From CAZHEV01 sp964531335 [NCBI: uncultured bacterium] (GTDB lineage Bacteria; Eisenbacteria; RBG-16-71-46; CAZHEV01): a stretch of 64,000 nucleotides of DNA. Shown one piece after another: positions 26,263 through 35,537 of the stretch. Where the stretch lies: the NCBI GenBank assembly GCA_964531335.1, contig CAZHEV010000001.1:75893-139892 (forward strand). The letters run 5' to 3'. The notes under the pieces are model-generated. The model saw only the letters and a program-made list of their open reading frames with translations, had not been told where the DNA came from and did not search any database. Within the stretch, counting starts at the first letter, position 1, and every line of letters starts with the position of its first letter. The translations under genes and the position numbers were made by a program.

Positions 26263-26931
26263 ATGAGGGATACCGGCGATAAAGATAAGGACTTGAACGA
26301 AGTCGTAGAAAAAGCCAGGGGCTCGGACGACAAACAGAAGAGAGGGGGTCTCAAGGCGAGCGTGAAGGAGCTCGAAGCGGCCCTGAAAAGAGAATCGGCC
26401 AAGGCGCAGGAGCTCGAGAAAGCCCTGGAAGAGTCTTCGGCTGAAGCCTCGGAGAACTACGAGCGGCTTCTGAGATCGCGGGCCGAGTACGACAACCTCA
26501 AGAAGAGGACGAGGCGGGACATCGAGCATGCCCACAGGACGGCGGGCGAGAAGCTGGTCACCAGCCTGCTGCCGGCAATAGACGATCTGGAGAAAGCCAT
26601 AGACGCCGCGGGCCGTTCAGAGGAGCTCAGGCCCATGGAGGAGGGGTTGGAGCTTATTAGAAAGCGCATGGTGGAGGCTCTCGGCGCCGCTGGTGTCGAG
26701 CCCGTCGAGCCCCTCGGACAGCCCTTCGATCCGAACCTTCAAGAGGCCGTTATGCAGGTGCCCAAGGCGGACACGGCGCCCGGCACGGTCGTCGAGGTGC
26801 TGCTGAAGGGTTATTTGATGAACGGTATTACCCTCAGGGCGGCGAAGGTGATAGTGTCCGGCACGCCCGAGGGCGAGGACGCCCCGGAACGTGAGACCAA
26901 AGAAGGCCGCAACGACCGAGAGGTGCACTAG
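26263..26931 (+). CDS. grpE: Nucleotide exchange factor GrpE
   Basis: Releases ADP from DnaK. It has an N-terminal charged region and a long coiled coil (about 28-110), a dimeric four-helix part, and a C-terminal beta-wing with [19 protein letters not shown] and [24 protein letters not shown]. It is 222 residues. It is coupled to dnaJ one base away, but dnaK and hrcA are absent from the locus. No CIRCE or sigma-32-type promoter is evident upstream. Confidence 0.95.
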   Translation: MRDTGDKDKDLNEVVEKARGSDDKQKRGGLKASVKELEAALKRESAKAQELEKALEESSAEASENYERLLRSRAEYDNLKKRTRRDIEHAHRTAGEKLVTSLLPAIDDLEKAIDAAGRSEELRPMEEGLELIRKRMVEALGAAGVEPVEPLGQPFDPNLQEAVMQVPKADTAPGTVVEVLLKGYLMNGITLRAAKVIVSGTPEGEDAPERETKEGRNDREVH

Positions 26932-26932
26932 A

Positions 26933-28102
26933 ATGGCAAAGCGCGACTACTACGAGGTGCTCGGCGTGGAAAGAGACGCCGACACCGATCAAGTAAGGAA
27001 GAACTATCGCCGCCTTGCTATGCAATATCATCCTGACAAGAACCCTGATGACAAGACGGCGGAGGAGAAGTTCAAGGAGGCCACCGAGGCTTACGAGGTT
27101 CTCAGAGATCCGCAGAAGAGGGCGCGTTACGATCAGTACGGGCACGCGGGAGTGGGCGCCGGGGCCGGTGCGGGAGCGGAGTTCACGGGTTTCGCGGATT
27201 TCGATCTCAGCGATGCGCTGAGAGCATTCTCGGAGGCGTTCGGGGGCTTCGGCCCCTTCGCCGGCGAGTCGTTCTGGGGCGGCATGGGCAGAGAGCCGGG
27301 GGGCCGGTCGCAGAGAAGGGGCGCCGACCTCCAGGTCAGACTCCGTCTCACCTTGAAGGAGATCGCCTCCGGCGCGGACAAGCGCATAAGGTATAAGAAG
27401 TACAGAAAATGTGCGACTTGCGGAGGCTCGGGCGCGAAATCGGCCCAAGGGGTCGTCCCCTGTCCCCGATGCGAGGGAAAAGGGCAGGTGAGGCAGGTCC
27501 ATGGATCTTTCTTCGGGCAGATGGTCAGTGTGGCCACGTGCCCGCAGTGCAAGGGCGAAGGCGAGATAGTGAAGGAGGCTTGTCCGGACTGCGCCGGCCA
27601 GGGCAGGAAAAAGAGCCAGGAGACGATCAAAGTCAAAGTCCCGGCCGGAGTGAAGGCCGGAAACTACATACCCATAAGGGGCGAAGGCGACATTGGTCCG
27701 AGAGGCGGCCCACCGGGAGACCTGCTCGTTGTGATAGAGGAAGCGCCCCACGATCTGTTCCAGAGAAGAGGGGACGACATAATCTACGACCTCAAGCTTT
27801 CCTTCCCCCAGGCCGCCCTTGGGGAGCGCGTCGAGATACCCACTATCGACGGAAAGGCTGCGATCAATATACCTCCAGGCATTCAGAGCGGAGCGACCCT
27901 GAGATTGCGTAAGAGGGGCCTCCCCGCGCTCGGGGGCAAGGGGGTCGGAGACCTTTTGGTCAAGGTCAGCGTCGAGACCCCGAAGAAACTCCGCCCCGAG
28001 CAGAAAAAGCTCCTGGAGGAGCTAAGGGAGCTGGAGAAGTCCGATTCATCGAATCACAACTCCGGGATATTCGACAAGATGAAGGACGCCCTCGGCAGGT
28101 GA
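26933..28102 (+). CDS. dnaJ: Chaperone protein DnaJ
   Basis: The Hsp40 co-chaperone that stimulates DnaK ATPase. J domain: [11 protein letters not shown] with HPDKNP (HPD at about 32-34). A Gly/Phe region (about 75-118) contains [10 protein letters not shown] and FGGFGPF. Four CxxCxGxG zinc repeats are [24 protein letters not shown] and CPDCAGQG. The C-terminal substrate domains complete a 389-residue type I DnaJ. The start ATG 26933 follows the grpE stop directly. It is followed by rsmE, a frequent neighbour. Confidence 0.97.
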   Translation: MAKRDYYEVLGVERDADTDQVRKNYRRLAMQYHPDKNPDDKTAEEKFKEATEAYEVLRDPQKRARYDQYGHAGVGAGAGAGAEFTGFADFDLSDALRAFSEAFGGFGPFAGESFWGGMGREPGGRSQRRGADLQVRLRLTLKEIASGADKRIRYKKYRKCATCGGSGAKSAQGVVPCPRCEGKGQVRQVHGSFFGQMVSVATCPQCKGEGEIVKEACPDCAGQGRKKSQETIKVKVPAGVKAGNYIPIRGEGDIGPRGGPPGDLLVVIEEAPHDLFQRRGDDIIYDLKLSFPQAALGERVEIPTIDGKAAINIPPGIQSGATLRLRKRGLPALGGKGVGDLLVKVSVETPKKLRPEQKKLLEELRELEKSDSSNHNSGIFDKMKDALGR

Positions 28103-28106
28103 TGGC

Positions 28107-28856
28107 TTGGCAGAGCGCAGGCGATTCATCATAGGGCCGGCCGAGCGCGGAGAGCTGGTCTCGCTCGACGATCGAGAGGCCTCGCATGCCGTGAGGGTGC
28201 TGCGCCTGGAGCCCGGCCGGAGGGTCGAGGGCATCGACGGCCTGGGTTACCTCTATGCGCTCGAGCTGTGCTCCACGGCGAGAGGCGATGTCACGGCGAG
28301 GGTGCTCCGGAAGCGACGGCTCGAATCGGAGGGCCGGCCCGAGGTGAGCGTTGCCGTGGGGCTGCTCAAGGGAGCGCGGATGGATTGGGTGGTGGAGAAG
28401 TCCGCCGAGCTCGGTGCGCGGCGCCTCATTCCTTTCTCGAGCGAAAGGACTGTAGCTACGCCGGGGAAGGAGGGTGCAAGAGTCGGGCGCTGGAAGAGGA
28501 TCGCCTGTGAGGCGATGAAACAATCGCTGGGCGCCCTTTTGATGGAAGTTGGCTGCCCCGGGACCTTCGACAACGTGATAGAGGCGGCCCGCAGTGTGGA
28601 CCTGGCCCTCGTGGGCGAGGAAGGGGCTCCCCCGCTCAGGCTGTCGCCGTCCGAGCGCGCCTCGGCACGGACCTGCCTCCTCGTATTCGGGCCCGAGGGC
28701 TCGTTTTCCCCGCGTGAGGCAGCCGCCCTAAAGGGGGCCGGCGGGCGCGCGTTCTCGCTCGGCCCGGCCCGTCTCCGAACGGAGACCGCCGTCGCGGCCG
28801 GCCTCGCAGCGTTCCGGCAGGAGTGGGGTAGGGAGATCCCCGGTAAAGGGCATTAG
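28107..28856 (+). CDS. rsmE: 16S rRNA (uracil(1498)-N3)-methyltransferase RsmE
   Basis: Methylates U1498 of 16S rRNA. A small N-terminal PUA-like domain with HAVRVLRLEPGRRV is followed by a SPOUT knot with VAVGLLKGARMDWVVEKSAELGA, FGPEGSFSPREAAAL and LGPARLRTETAVAAGLA. It is 249 residues. TTG 28107 gives the normal N-terminus, with AGGTGA 5 bases upstream. No terminator is visible before the rpsU promoter. Confidence 0.93.
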   Translation: MAERRRFIIGPAERGELVSLDDREASHAVRVLRLEPGRRVEGIDGLGYLYALELCSTARGDVTARVLRKRRLESEGRPEVSVAVGLLKGARMDWVVEKSAELGARRLIPFSSERTVATPGKEGARVGRWKRIACEAMKQSLGALLMEVGCPGTFDNVIEAARSVDLALVGEEGAPPLRLSPSERASARTCLLVFGPEGSFSPREAAALKGAGGRAFSLGPARLRTETAVAAGLAAFRQEWGREIPGKGH

Positions 28857-28863
28857 GTTTTTC

Positions 28864-28893
28864 TTGACAAAAAGACACATCTGCCGCTATATT
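28864..28893 (+). promoter_or_regulatory. Strong sigma-70 promoter of the rpsU-mutS2-dnaG-rpoD operon
   Basis: A perfect TTGACA (28864-28869), an 18-base spacer and TATATT (28888-28893). Transcription should begin near 28900, giving a leader of about 168 bases before rpsU. Confidence 0.82.
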
Positions 28894-28899
28894 GCTAAT

Positions 28900-29067
28900 G
28901 AGAGCGGGTGGGGATCCGCCAAATAACGCCGCTAAGCGTGAGATCCGACTAAGTCCAGGCATGATCTGGACTTACGCTCTTTATCTAAGACGACCGTATA
29001 GCTGAGGTCCTTTTTCAGCTGTGTTCTCTAGGGTAGGACGGTGAAAGACTAGGAAGGTGATCATTGG
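28900..29067 (+). promoter_or_regulatory. Structured leader of the rpsU operon
   Basis: This non-coding leader folds into several hairpins: AAGTCCAG (28951-28958) with CTGGACTT (28966-28973), enclosed by AGCGT (28935-28939) with ACGCT (28974-28978), and AGCTGA (29000-29005) with TCAGCT (29015-29020), whose loop contains TCCTTTT. No open frame with a ribosome site is seen. I do not recognise a known riboswitch or ribosomal-protein leader. The ribosome site AGGAAGGTGA (29051-29060) is unpaired in this fold. Confidence 0.55.
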
Positions 29068-29265
29068 ATGGCAGCCGTCAGAGTGAAGGATAATGAATCG
29101 TTCGAGAGTGCCTTGAAGAGGTTCAAGAAGAAGTGCGAGAAGGCCGGTCTGCTCTCAGACTTGCGAAAGAGGCAGCATTTCGAGAAGCCCAGTGAGAAGC
29201 GCAAGAGGAAGATGAACGCTGCCAGGAGAAAAGCGCGCAAGCTCATGCATCAAGCCAGCCTCTGA
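29068..29265 (+). CDS. rpsU: 30S ribosomal protein S21
   Basis: A small basic 30S protein near the anti-Shine-Dalgarno region, important at initiation. Its 65 residues contain [20 protein letters not shown] and repeated KRKRK/RRKARK segments, typical of bS21. ATG 29068 has AGGAAGGTGA 7 bases upstream. It opens the macromolecular synthesis operon. bS21 is absent from many phyla, so its presence is mildly informative. Confidence 0.97.
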   Translation: MAAVRVKDNESFESALKRFKKKCEKAGLLSDLRKRQHFEKPSEKRKRKMNAARRKARKLMHQASL

Positions 29266-29315
29266 GGTCCGAGCTGAGTCATTGGGGCCGAAAGAGTCCA
29301 CACAGGTTCCGTCCG

Positions 29316-31646
29316 GTGGATCCACAGAGCCGGGAGGTTCTCGAGTTAGAAAAGGTGGAGGCCATTCTGGCCGCCAAGACCTCCTCTCCCTACGGCGCGA
29401 GGAGGGCGGGTGAACTGCGTCCTTTTGGGGACGCAGATTTGCTTGATGCTGAGTTGCGTTTCGTCCAAGAGCTCAAGGACGTCGCCGCCGCCCATGGGCG
29501 GCCGTTCGAGTTGGACCTGCCGGACTTGGATGAGACGCTCAGGCGCTGCCGGACGGAGGGGGCCAGGCTCGAGGCGGAGTCTCTGCTGAGGGTCTCGAAA
29601 ACGCTGTCGATAAGCGAACAGATCTCCGCCTTCGCGGCCGACCGTCGCGAAGAGTACCCGGAGCTCGCCGGGCGCGCGAGGGAGCTGCTCCCGGCCCCAA
29701 TGCTCCGCGAGGCCATCGACCGCTGCATAGATCCGGTGAGCTCGGCGGTTATGGACGCGTGCTCGCGGCATCTCAGAGACGTGCGAAGAGAGAAGGAGAG
29801 AGTCAGAGCGCAGACCCTCCAGTCCCTCGAGAAAATCCTTGCTAAGCGCTCGGCGAAGACTGAAGAGATCATCACCATAAGAAGCGATCGCTATGTGATC
29901 CCGGTGGACAGTCATCACAGGTCCGCGGTCCGGGGCATAGTGCATGACACCTCTTCGAGCGGGGCGACCCTGTTCGTCGAACCGCTCGAGGTCGTCGAGC
30001 TCAACAACAGGCTGCGCGCCCTCGGCGTCATGGAGAAGGAGGAAGAGCAGCGGATCCTGTGGGAGCTCACGGAGCGCGTGCGCGACCACGCGGAGCTTAT
30101 CGAAACCGACATCGAGGTGATAGGCGAGATCGACTTCGTGTGGGCCAAGGCGCGGTTCAGCGCGGAGTTCAGGTGCGTCCGGCCTGTCATATCCGACCGG
30201 GGGATGGTCCGCCTCGTTGGCGCCAGGCACCCGTTGCTTGTGATCTCGCGTGGGGACGACCGCGTCGTTCCGCTGGATCTGGTAATGGGAGAGGGCTATC
30301 GGGTACTCGTTATCTCCGGACCCAACATGGGTGGGAAGACGGTCGCCTTGAAGACGGTCGGACTGCTCGCCGTGATGATGGCCTGCGGCCTTCACATACC
30401 GGCAGCCGACGGATCGGAGCTTCCGCTCTTCCAAGAGGTTTATGCCGACATCGGCGACTGGCAGTCGATAGAGGAGGATCTGAGCACTTTCGCCGCCCAC
30501 GTGAGGCAGCTCGCCAGGATAACGAAGGGGGCCACGGAAGGATCCCTGGTATTGCTCGATGAGATCGGGGCGGGCACCGACCCTCACGAGGGTGGTGCGC
30601 TGGCAAGGGCCATTTTGAAATTCCTTGCGGACAGGCGCGCGTTTTGCGTGGCAACGACCCACCTGGGCACGTTGAAGCCGTTCGTCGCCGAGAACGACAG
30701 TATGGTCAACGCGTGCATGGAGTTCGATGCGGATACTTTGAGGCCTTTGTACGCCCTGCACGTGGGCTCGCCGGGCAGAAGCATGGCGTTGGAGATAGCG
30801 GGCCAGCTCGGGCTTCCGGACAAGCTCCTCGGCGACGCCAGGGAGCAGCTCTCCGCGTCCGAGCTGAGGATGGACGCGCTTCTGGCAGAGGCCGACAGGT
30901 CCCGAGTCAGGGCGAGAGAGCTCGAGGAAGAGGCTGAAACGGCGCGGCGCGAGGCACGCGAGCTGAGAGGCGCCCTCGAGGAGCGAGTCGAGGGAATAAA
31001 GGCCAGGCGGAAGGATCTCGAGCGGGAGGCGAGGCGTCGCTGCAGGGAGATGGTGGCGCAGGCACGGAGGGATCTCGACGCCCTGCTGGCCGAGGCCAAG
31101 AAGAGCGGCCGCGCCGAGAGAGTGCGCAGGGCCTGGAAGCGCGCCGACGCTCTCGAGAGCCAATGGACCGAGAAAGAGGAGTCTTCCAGGCCTCCTGCTG
31201 TTGACCTCGCCCCTGGATCGGAGGTCTGGGTCGACACTCTGGGCGTAGGGGCCACCTTCTTGAAGATGCTCCCAAACGGCCGGGCCATGGTCGAAAGAAG
31301 AGGGGTCCGCATGGAGGTCCCGGCCTCGGAGCTCAAGCAGACCGAGGACGGGCAGTCGGGGCGGCCGGTCGGCTCCGGCTACGCGGCGCCGGAGCCCCGG
31401 GAAAGCGCCGCGGAAGCGGTAGTAAGGGGCATGACCGGAGATGAGGCCGTCGAGGCGATCGAGGGATACCTTGACGCGGCGCTTCTGCAAGGCCTAAGCG
31501 AGATAAAGATAATCCACGGCAAAGGAAAGGGCGTATTGAGAAATCGGATATCTCGGTTCTTGACCTCCCACTCCGCCGTTGAGAGTTTCAGACTGGGAGA
31601 GATTTGGGAGGGTGGTGCGGGCGTGACCGTGGTAAAGCTGAAGTGA
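29316..31646 (+). CDS. mutS2: Endonuclease MutS2
   Basis: A MutS-family ATPase with a C-terminal Smr nuclease domain, linked to suppression of recombination and rescue of collided ribosomes. It shows an N-terminal core (about 1-280), Walker A GPNMGGKT (335-342), Walker B LVLLDEIGAGTDP, a long coiled coil (about 505-620) and the Smr domain (about 700-776) with IIHGKGKG. At the usual LDxR/LDxH motif the sequence is AVVRGM, so the first Asp is absent. It is 776 residues. GTG 29316 has a poor ribosome site. It lies between rpsU and dnaG. Confidence 0.95.
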   Translation: MDPQSREVLELEKVEAILAAKTSSPYGARRAGELRPFGDADLLDAELRFVQELKDVAAAHGRPFELDLPDLDETLRRCRTEGARLEAESLLRVSKTLSISEQISAFAADRREEYPELAGRARELLPAPMLREAIDRCIDPVSSAVMDACSRHLRDVRREKERVRAQTLQSLEKILAKRSAKTEEIITIRSDRYVIPVDSHHRSAVRGIVHDTSSSGATLFVEPLEVVELNNRLRALGVMEKEEEQRILWELTERVRDHAELIETDIEVIGEIDFVWAKARFSAEFRCVRPVISDRGMVRLVGARHPLLVISRGDDRVVPLDLVMGEGYRVLVISGPNMGGKTVALKTVGLLAVMMACGLHIPAADGSELPLFQEVYADIGDWQSIEEDLSTFAAHVRQLARITKGATEGSLVLLDEIGAGTDPHEGGALARAILKFLADRRAFCVATTHLGTLKPFVAENDSMVNACMEFDADTLRPLYALHVGSPGRSMALEIAGQLGLPDKLLGDAREQLSASELRMDALLAEADRSRVRARELEEEAETARREARELRGALEERVEGIKARRKDLEREARRRCREMVAQARRDLDALLAEAKKSGRAERVRRAWKRADALESQWTEKEESSRPPAVDLAPGSEVWVDTLGVGATFLKMLPNGRAMVERRGVRMEVPASELKQTEDGQSGRPVGSGYAAPEPRESAAEAVVRGMTGDEAVEAIEGYLDAALLQGLSEIKIIHGKGKGVLRNRISRFLTSHSAVESFRLGEIWEGGAGVTVVKLK

Positions 31647-31658
31647 GGCGTTCGGCTG

Positions 31659-33413
31659 ATGGCGATTCCAGAGGAGTTTCTGGCTGAGCTGCGCGATCGC
31701 GTCGACATAGTGGACGTGATCGGGGGTTACGTCAGGCTCAGGAAGTCAGGATCCAATTACAAGGCGCTCTGCCCGTTTCACAAAGAGAAGACTCCCTCTT
31801 TCATGGTGAACCGGGCAAGAGGCATCTACAAGTGTTTCGGATGCGGGGCGTCGGGCAACGTGATCACATTCGTCATGGAGACGCAGAACGTCGGTTTCTT
31901 GGAAGCGGTGAGAACATTGGCCTCGCAGGCGGGCATGACCGTTCCTTCGGGGTCGGAGACGGCGGGCGAAGGGAAAAGGCATGAGAGGCTGTACGAGGGG
32001 CTGGAGTTCGCGGCTCAACAGTTCGAAGACAGGCTGTGGAAATCCGAAAAGGGAGCGGAGGCGAGAGCCTACATAGAGAAGCGAGGAATCTCCGTCGAAA
32101 CCGCCCGGGCGTTCCGGTTGGGCTACGCCGACGGCTCCGGGGCCTTCCTCGTCGGGAAGTCCAGGGGCCTCGGCGTGTGGGACGGGCTCCTGGAGGTAGG
32201 GGCCGTGATCCAGGGCGGAAGAGTCCACAGGGACATGTTTCGCAACCGTTTGATCTTTCCCATAATGAACGCATCGGGCCGGGTGGTGGGTTTCGGGGGC
32301 AGATCGTTGGACGGCGTGGAACCCAAGTACCTCAACAGCCGGGAAAGCTCCGTCTTTCGGAAAGGGTCTCTGCTGTACGGACTCGGCCAGTCGAAGGCGA
32401 GCCTCAGGAAGGCGGGGCGGGCCGTCCTGGTGGAGGGGTACATGGACGTTCTGTCATTGCACCAGGCGGGCATACCCGGGGCCCTGGCGTCCGCGGGGAC
32501 CGCGATGACCGATCGCCAGGCCGGGATGCTCAAGAGATACACGGACTCCGTGGTCGTGGCCTTCGACGGGGACGAGGCGGGTCGCAGGGCGGCGAGGAGA
32601 AGCCTGGAAGTGCTGCTGTCCGCCGGACTGGACGCCAGGGTGGCGCCTCTGGAGGAGGGCTCGGATCCTGACAGCGTGATAAGGGCCGGCGGGGCGCGAG
32701 CCTTCTCTGAGGTCCTGGACGGGGCGCTCGATGTGATCTCCTTCGTCGCGCGCGGCGGCAGGTCGGCGGAGCTCTCCGAGAGGGAGACGGCCATAAAGGA
32801 CGCGGTGTCGCTTCTCAACGTGGTGCCGGACCCCATACGCAAGGAGGTGCTTATACAGAGGGCCTCGGACGTTTTGGGGGTGCCCGAACAGGTCCTGGTG
32901 GATGGGTTGAAAGCCATCAGACGCGGGCCCCGGGGTAGGCTTCCAGAGGAGGCTCCGGAGGTCCCGCGGTCGGACGTCGCTCCGCTGGAAAAAGAGTTTC
33001 TCAGGGCGCTCCTGCTGGCGCCGGAGCTTCTCGGCGACGTACTGGAGGCCTTCGACCCCTCGGCCCTTGGAAACCCAGCGTCGAGAAGGCTGTTCGAAAT
33101 GATGGCGGACGGCTGGAAGGCCGGAGGCGCCTCCAGCGCGGCCGACCTGATGGACAGGGCCGGCGATCCCGCAACCAGGGCGCTCATAGGCGAGGTGGCC
33201 GTCGAATGGGAGGGCCACGATTTCGACGCCATGAGGGCCGTTTACGATTGCATGAGGAGGCTGCGCGAGCGGAAGCTGCGGCGGCGGCTGGAAGTCATAA
33301 AGAATGAGATACGGCACAAGGAGGCGACCGGGCTCTACGAGGAGCTGGGGGATCTGGCCCTTCAGCTTCAACAGGTCACCGATGAGCTGCAGGCTCTGGC
33401 GCGGGGAGCATAG
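31659..33413 (+). CDS. dnaG: DNA primase
   Basis: Makes RNA primers for replication. A CHC2 zinc finger (CPFH ... CFGC, about 38-64), the RNA polymerase domain and Toprim motifs VEGYMDVLSLHQAG and FDGDEAGRRAA follow in order. The C-terminal region (about 440-584) is the DnaB-interacting helical domain. The length of 584 residues is typical. It follows mutS2 after 12 bases and precedes rpoD after 51. Confidence 0.97.
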   Translation: MAIPEEFLAELRDRVDIVDVIGGYVRLRKSGSNYKALCPFHKEKTPSFMVNRARGIYKCFGCGASGNVITFVMETQNVGFLEAVRTLASQAGMTVPSGSETAGEGKRHERLYEGLEFAAQQFEDRLWKSEKGAEARAYIEKRGISVETARAFRLGYADGSGAFLVGKSRGLGVWDGLLEVGAVIQGGRVHRDMFRNRLIFPIMNASGRVVGFGGRSLDGVEPKYLNSRESSVFRKGSLLYGLGQSKASLRKAGRAVLVEGYMDVLSLHQAGIPGALASAGTAMTDRQAGMLKRYTDSVVVAFDGDEAGRRAARRSLEVLLSAGLDARVAPLEEGSDPDSVIRAGGARAFSEVLDGALDVISFVARGGRSAELSERETAIKDAVSLLNVVPDPIRKEVLIQRASDVLGVPEQVLVDGLKAIRRGPRGRLPEEAPEVPRSDVAPLEKEFLRALLLAPELLGDVLEAFDPSALGNPASRRLFEMMADGWKAGGASSAADLMDRAGDPATRALIGEVAVEWEGHDFDAMRAVYDCMRRLRERKLRRRLEVIKNEIRHKEATGLYEELGDLALQLQQVTDELQALARGA

Positions 33414-33464
33414 CTATCGGCGGCCTTGGGCGTAAGTCCTACGACCGAGAGGAGAGCTGATTGA

Positions 33465-35213
33465 ATGAAGAACAAGTCGGAACACGTCTGGAATGAGGTG
33501 AAGAGTCTCGCTGTCAAGCAGGGATATGTCACCGTCGACCAGATGGAGTCTCTCCTCGACATGGAGGCTGACGTCGAGAAGATGGACGAGCTCTTCATCC
33601 GCCTCAATGAGATAGGCCTGGGCTGGTATGACTCCGAAGACGAGGCGCTGAAGCAGACCAGGAAGGCGAAAAAGCAGGCGGATAAGAAGGACGAGACCAA
33701 GGCGCTCAGCGCCCAGGTCATGAAATACGACGATCCCGTGCGCATGTACCTGCGGGAAATGGGGAAAGTGCCGCTTCTGGACCGGCAGGGCGAGGTGGAG
33801 ATTGCCAAGCGGATCGAAGATGGCGACAGGCAGATAGCCTCCGCCATGTTCCAGACGGCTACCACGGTCAGGGAGCTTCAGGCCTTGGCTCAAAAGGTCA
33901 CCAAGAGCAACGTGAAGCTGGACGACTTCCTCCACATGGATTCGGGCAACTGGAGCGCCGACTCCGCGGCACGCAGGAAGAAGCAAAAAGCGCTTGGCAC
34001 CGTCAGGAAGGTCGCGGGGCTGCAGACCCAGATGGAGAACAAGAAGGCGAAGATGACCCGGAAGCTCTCCGCCAAGAACACGGAGAAGCTGAAAGGCCAG
34101 GTGGAGAACCTCCAGAACAAGATAGTGGAGGAGCTGCTGCAGCTGCCCCTGAGCCCGAAGCTCATCGAGCGCCTCACCAATAGATTGAAGAACCTCGCCG
34201 GCAGGCTGAACGAAGCGGACTACGAGATCCAGACCCTGGTCGAGGAGATAGGGGTGCCGGTGGAAAGCGTGAACTCCCTCGCCACGAGAGTGCGCAAAGG
34301 CAGGAGCGAGGCGAGGAAGGTGAAGAAGGAGACCGGCCTGGATCCGGCCCTGGTGCTCGAGACCGCTCGGAAGATCAAGAACTCCAGGCGCAAGATAAGG
34401 CGCATCGAGCTTGAGGCGCAGATGGTGCGCGGGCGATTGGTAGAGGTGGTCAGGCAAATAGAGCAGGGCGAGAGGTCCAGGGAAAAAGCAAAACGTGAGA
34501 TGATAGAAGCCAACGTGCGGTTGGTGATCAGCATCGCCAAGAGATATACGAACCGGGGCCTGGAGTTCCTCGACCTCATACAAGAGGGGAACAGCGGGCT
34601 CATGCGGGCCGTGGACAAGTTCGATTACAGAAAAGGATACAAGTTCAGCACCTACGCCACCTGGTGGATCAGGCAGGCTATAACAAGAGCCATAGCGGAC
34701 CAGGCGAGGACGATCCGCGTGCCCGTGCACATGATAGAGGCCATTAACAAGGTGGTGAGGACTTCGAGGAAGCTGGTCCAGGTTTACGGACGCGAGCCGA
34801 CTCCGGAGGAGATCGCCGAGAAGTTGGAAATGCCCGTGGAGAAGGTCAAGAGCGTCCTGAAGGCCGCTCAAGAGCCTATATCGCTCGACCGACCGGTGGG
34901 AGAGGATGACGACAGCAATCTCGGCAGCTTCATAGAAGACACGTCCGTGGTTTCGCCGGCCCACTCGGCCGCCTTCGCGATGCTGAAGGACGAGGTGAAC
35001 GAGGTTCTGGAGACCCTCACCAAGAGGGAGGCAAAGGTGATCAGGCTTCGCTTTGGATTGACAGAGGACGGATGCCCGAGGACACTTGAGGAGGTGGGAG
35101 CTTTCTTCAACGTTACCCGGGAGAGAATTCGTCAGATCGAGGCGAAGGCCCTGAGAAAGCTGCGACATCCCACGCGCAGCCGCAGGCTGAAAGTGTACGC
35201 GGAGATGGGGTAG
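33465..35213 (+). CDS. rpoD: RNA polymerase primary sigma factor
   Basis: The housekeeping sigma-70. Region 1.1 lies near the N-terminus ([14 protein letters not shown]), and region 1.2 is [22 protein letters not shown] large non-conserved insert (about 130-330) follows. Region 2 is [54 protein letters not shown] (motifs [15 protein letters not shown]), then region 3, and region 4.2 [20 protein letters not shown]. It is 582 residues. It ends the macromolecular synthesis operon; tRNA genes follow with their own promoter. Confidence 0.98.
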   Translation: MKNKSEHVWNEVKSLAVKQGYVTVDQMESLLDMEADVEKMDELFIRLNEIGLGWYDSEDEALKQTRKAKKQADKKDETKALSAQVMKYDDPVRMYLREMGKVPLLDRQGEVEIAKRIEDGDRQIASAMFQTATTVRELQALAQKVTKSNVKLDDFLHMDSGNWSADSAARRKKQKALGTVRKVAGLQTQMENKKAKMTRKLSAKNTEKLKGQVENLQNKIVEELLQLPLSPKLIERLTNRLKNLAGRLNEADYEIQTLVEEIGVPVESVNSLATRVRKGRSEARKVKKETGLDPALVLETARKIKNSRRKIRRIELEAQMVRGRLVEVVRQIEQGERSREKAKREMIEANVRLVISIAKRYTNRGLEFLDLIQEGNSGLMRAVDKFDYRKGYKFSTYATWWIRQAITRAIADQARTIRVPVHMIEAINKVVRTSRKLVQVYGREPTPEEIAEKLEMPVEKVKSVLKAAQEPISLDRPVGEDDDSNLGSFIEDTSVVSPAHSAAFAMLKDEVNEVLETLTKREAKVIRLRFGLTEDGCPRTLEEVGAFFNVTRERIRQIEAKALRKLRHPTRSRRLKVYAEMG

Positions 35214-35225
35214 CCGTTAAACGCG

Positions 35226-35254
35226 TTGACTGGAGATAGGCTGGATGCTATTTT
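35226..35254 (+). promoter_or_regulatory. Probable promoter of the tRNA-Met/tRNA-Val unit
   Basis: TTGACT (35226-35231), a 17-base spacer and TATTTT (35249-35254) lie 27 bases before the first tRNA. Confidence 0.6.
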
Positions 35255-35281
35255 CCCACGTTGTCGGAAGTGGATCGTGGC

Positions 35282-35355
35282 GGGCCCATAGCTCAGTCGG
35301 TCAGAGCAACCGGCTCATAACCGGTCGGTCCTTGGTTCGAGTCCAAGTGGGCCCA
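35282..35355 (+). tRNA. tRNA-Met elongator (anticodon CAT), or tRNA-Ile2
   Basis: Acceptor GGGCCCA/TGGGCCC, D stem GCTC/GAGC, anticodon stem ACCGG/CCGGT with loop CTCATAA (CAT at 35316-35318), and T stem CTTGG/CCAAG. A normal G1-C72 pair and no triple GC in the anticodon stem exclude initiator tRNA. An Ile2 tRNA modified by TilS cannot be excluded. The 3' CCA is not encoded (CAC follows the discriminator). Confidence 0.9.
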
Positions 35356-35380
35356 CACCGACGCGCGGGAAGGAAACCTA

Positions 35381-35456
35381 GGGCGGGTAGCTCAGTTGGG
35401 AGAGCACCGGCGTCACAAGCCGGGGGTCACAGGTTCAAGCCCTGTTCCGCCCACCA
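35381..35456 (+). tRNA. tRNA-Val (anticodon CAC)
   Basis: Acceptor GGGCGGG/TCCGCCC, D stem GCTC/GAGC, anticodon stem CCGGC/GCCGG with loop GTCACAA (CAC at 35414-35416), T stem ACAGG/CCTGT, discriminator A, and an encoded CCA. It reads GTG codons. Confidence 0.95.
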
Positions 35457-35470
35457 GGCGGTATCCGTTG

Positions 35471-35502
35471 ACGGCGTGCCCCGTTGGGGCACGCCGTTTT
35501 TT
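35471..35502 (+). terminator. Intrinsic terminator after the tRNA pair
   Basis: CGGCGTGCCCC (35472-35482) and GGGGCACGCCG (35486-35496) form a perfect 11-bp stem with a GTT loop, followed by TTTTTT. Confidence 0.93.
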
Positions 35503-35537
35503 CTTGAGTTCGCAGGCTAACCAGAAAGGTGCGTGAA

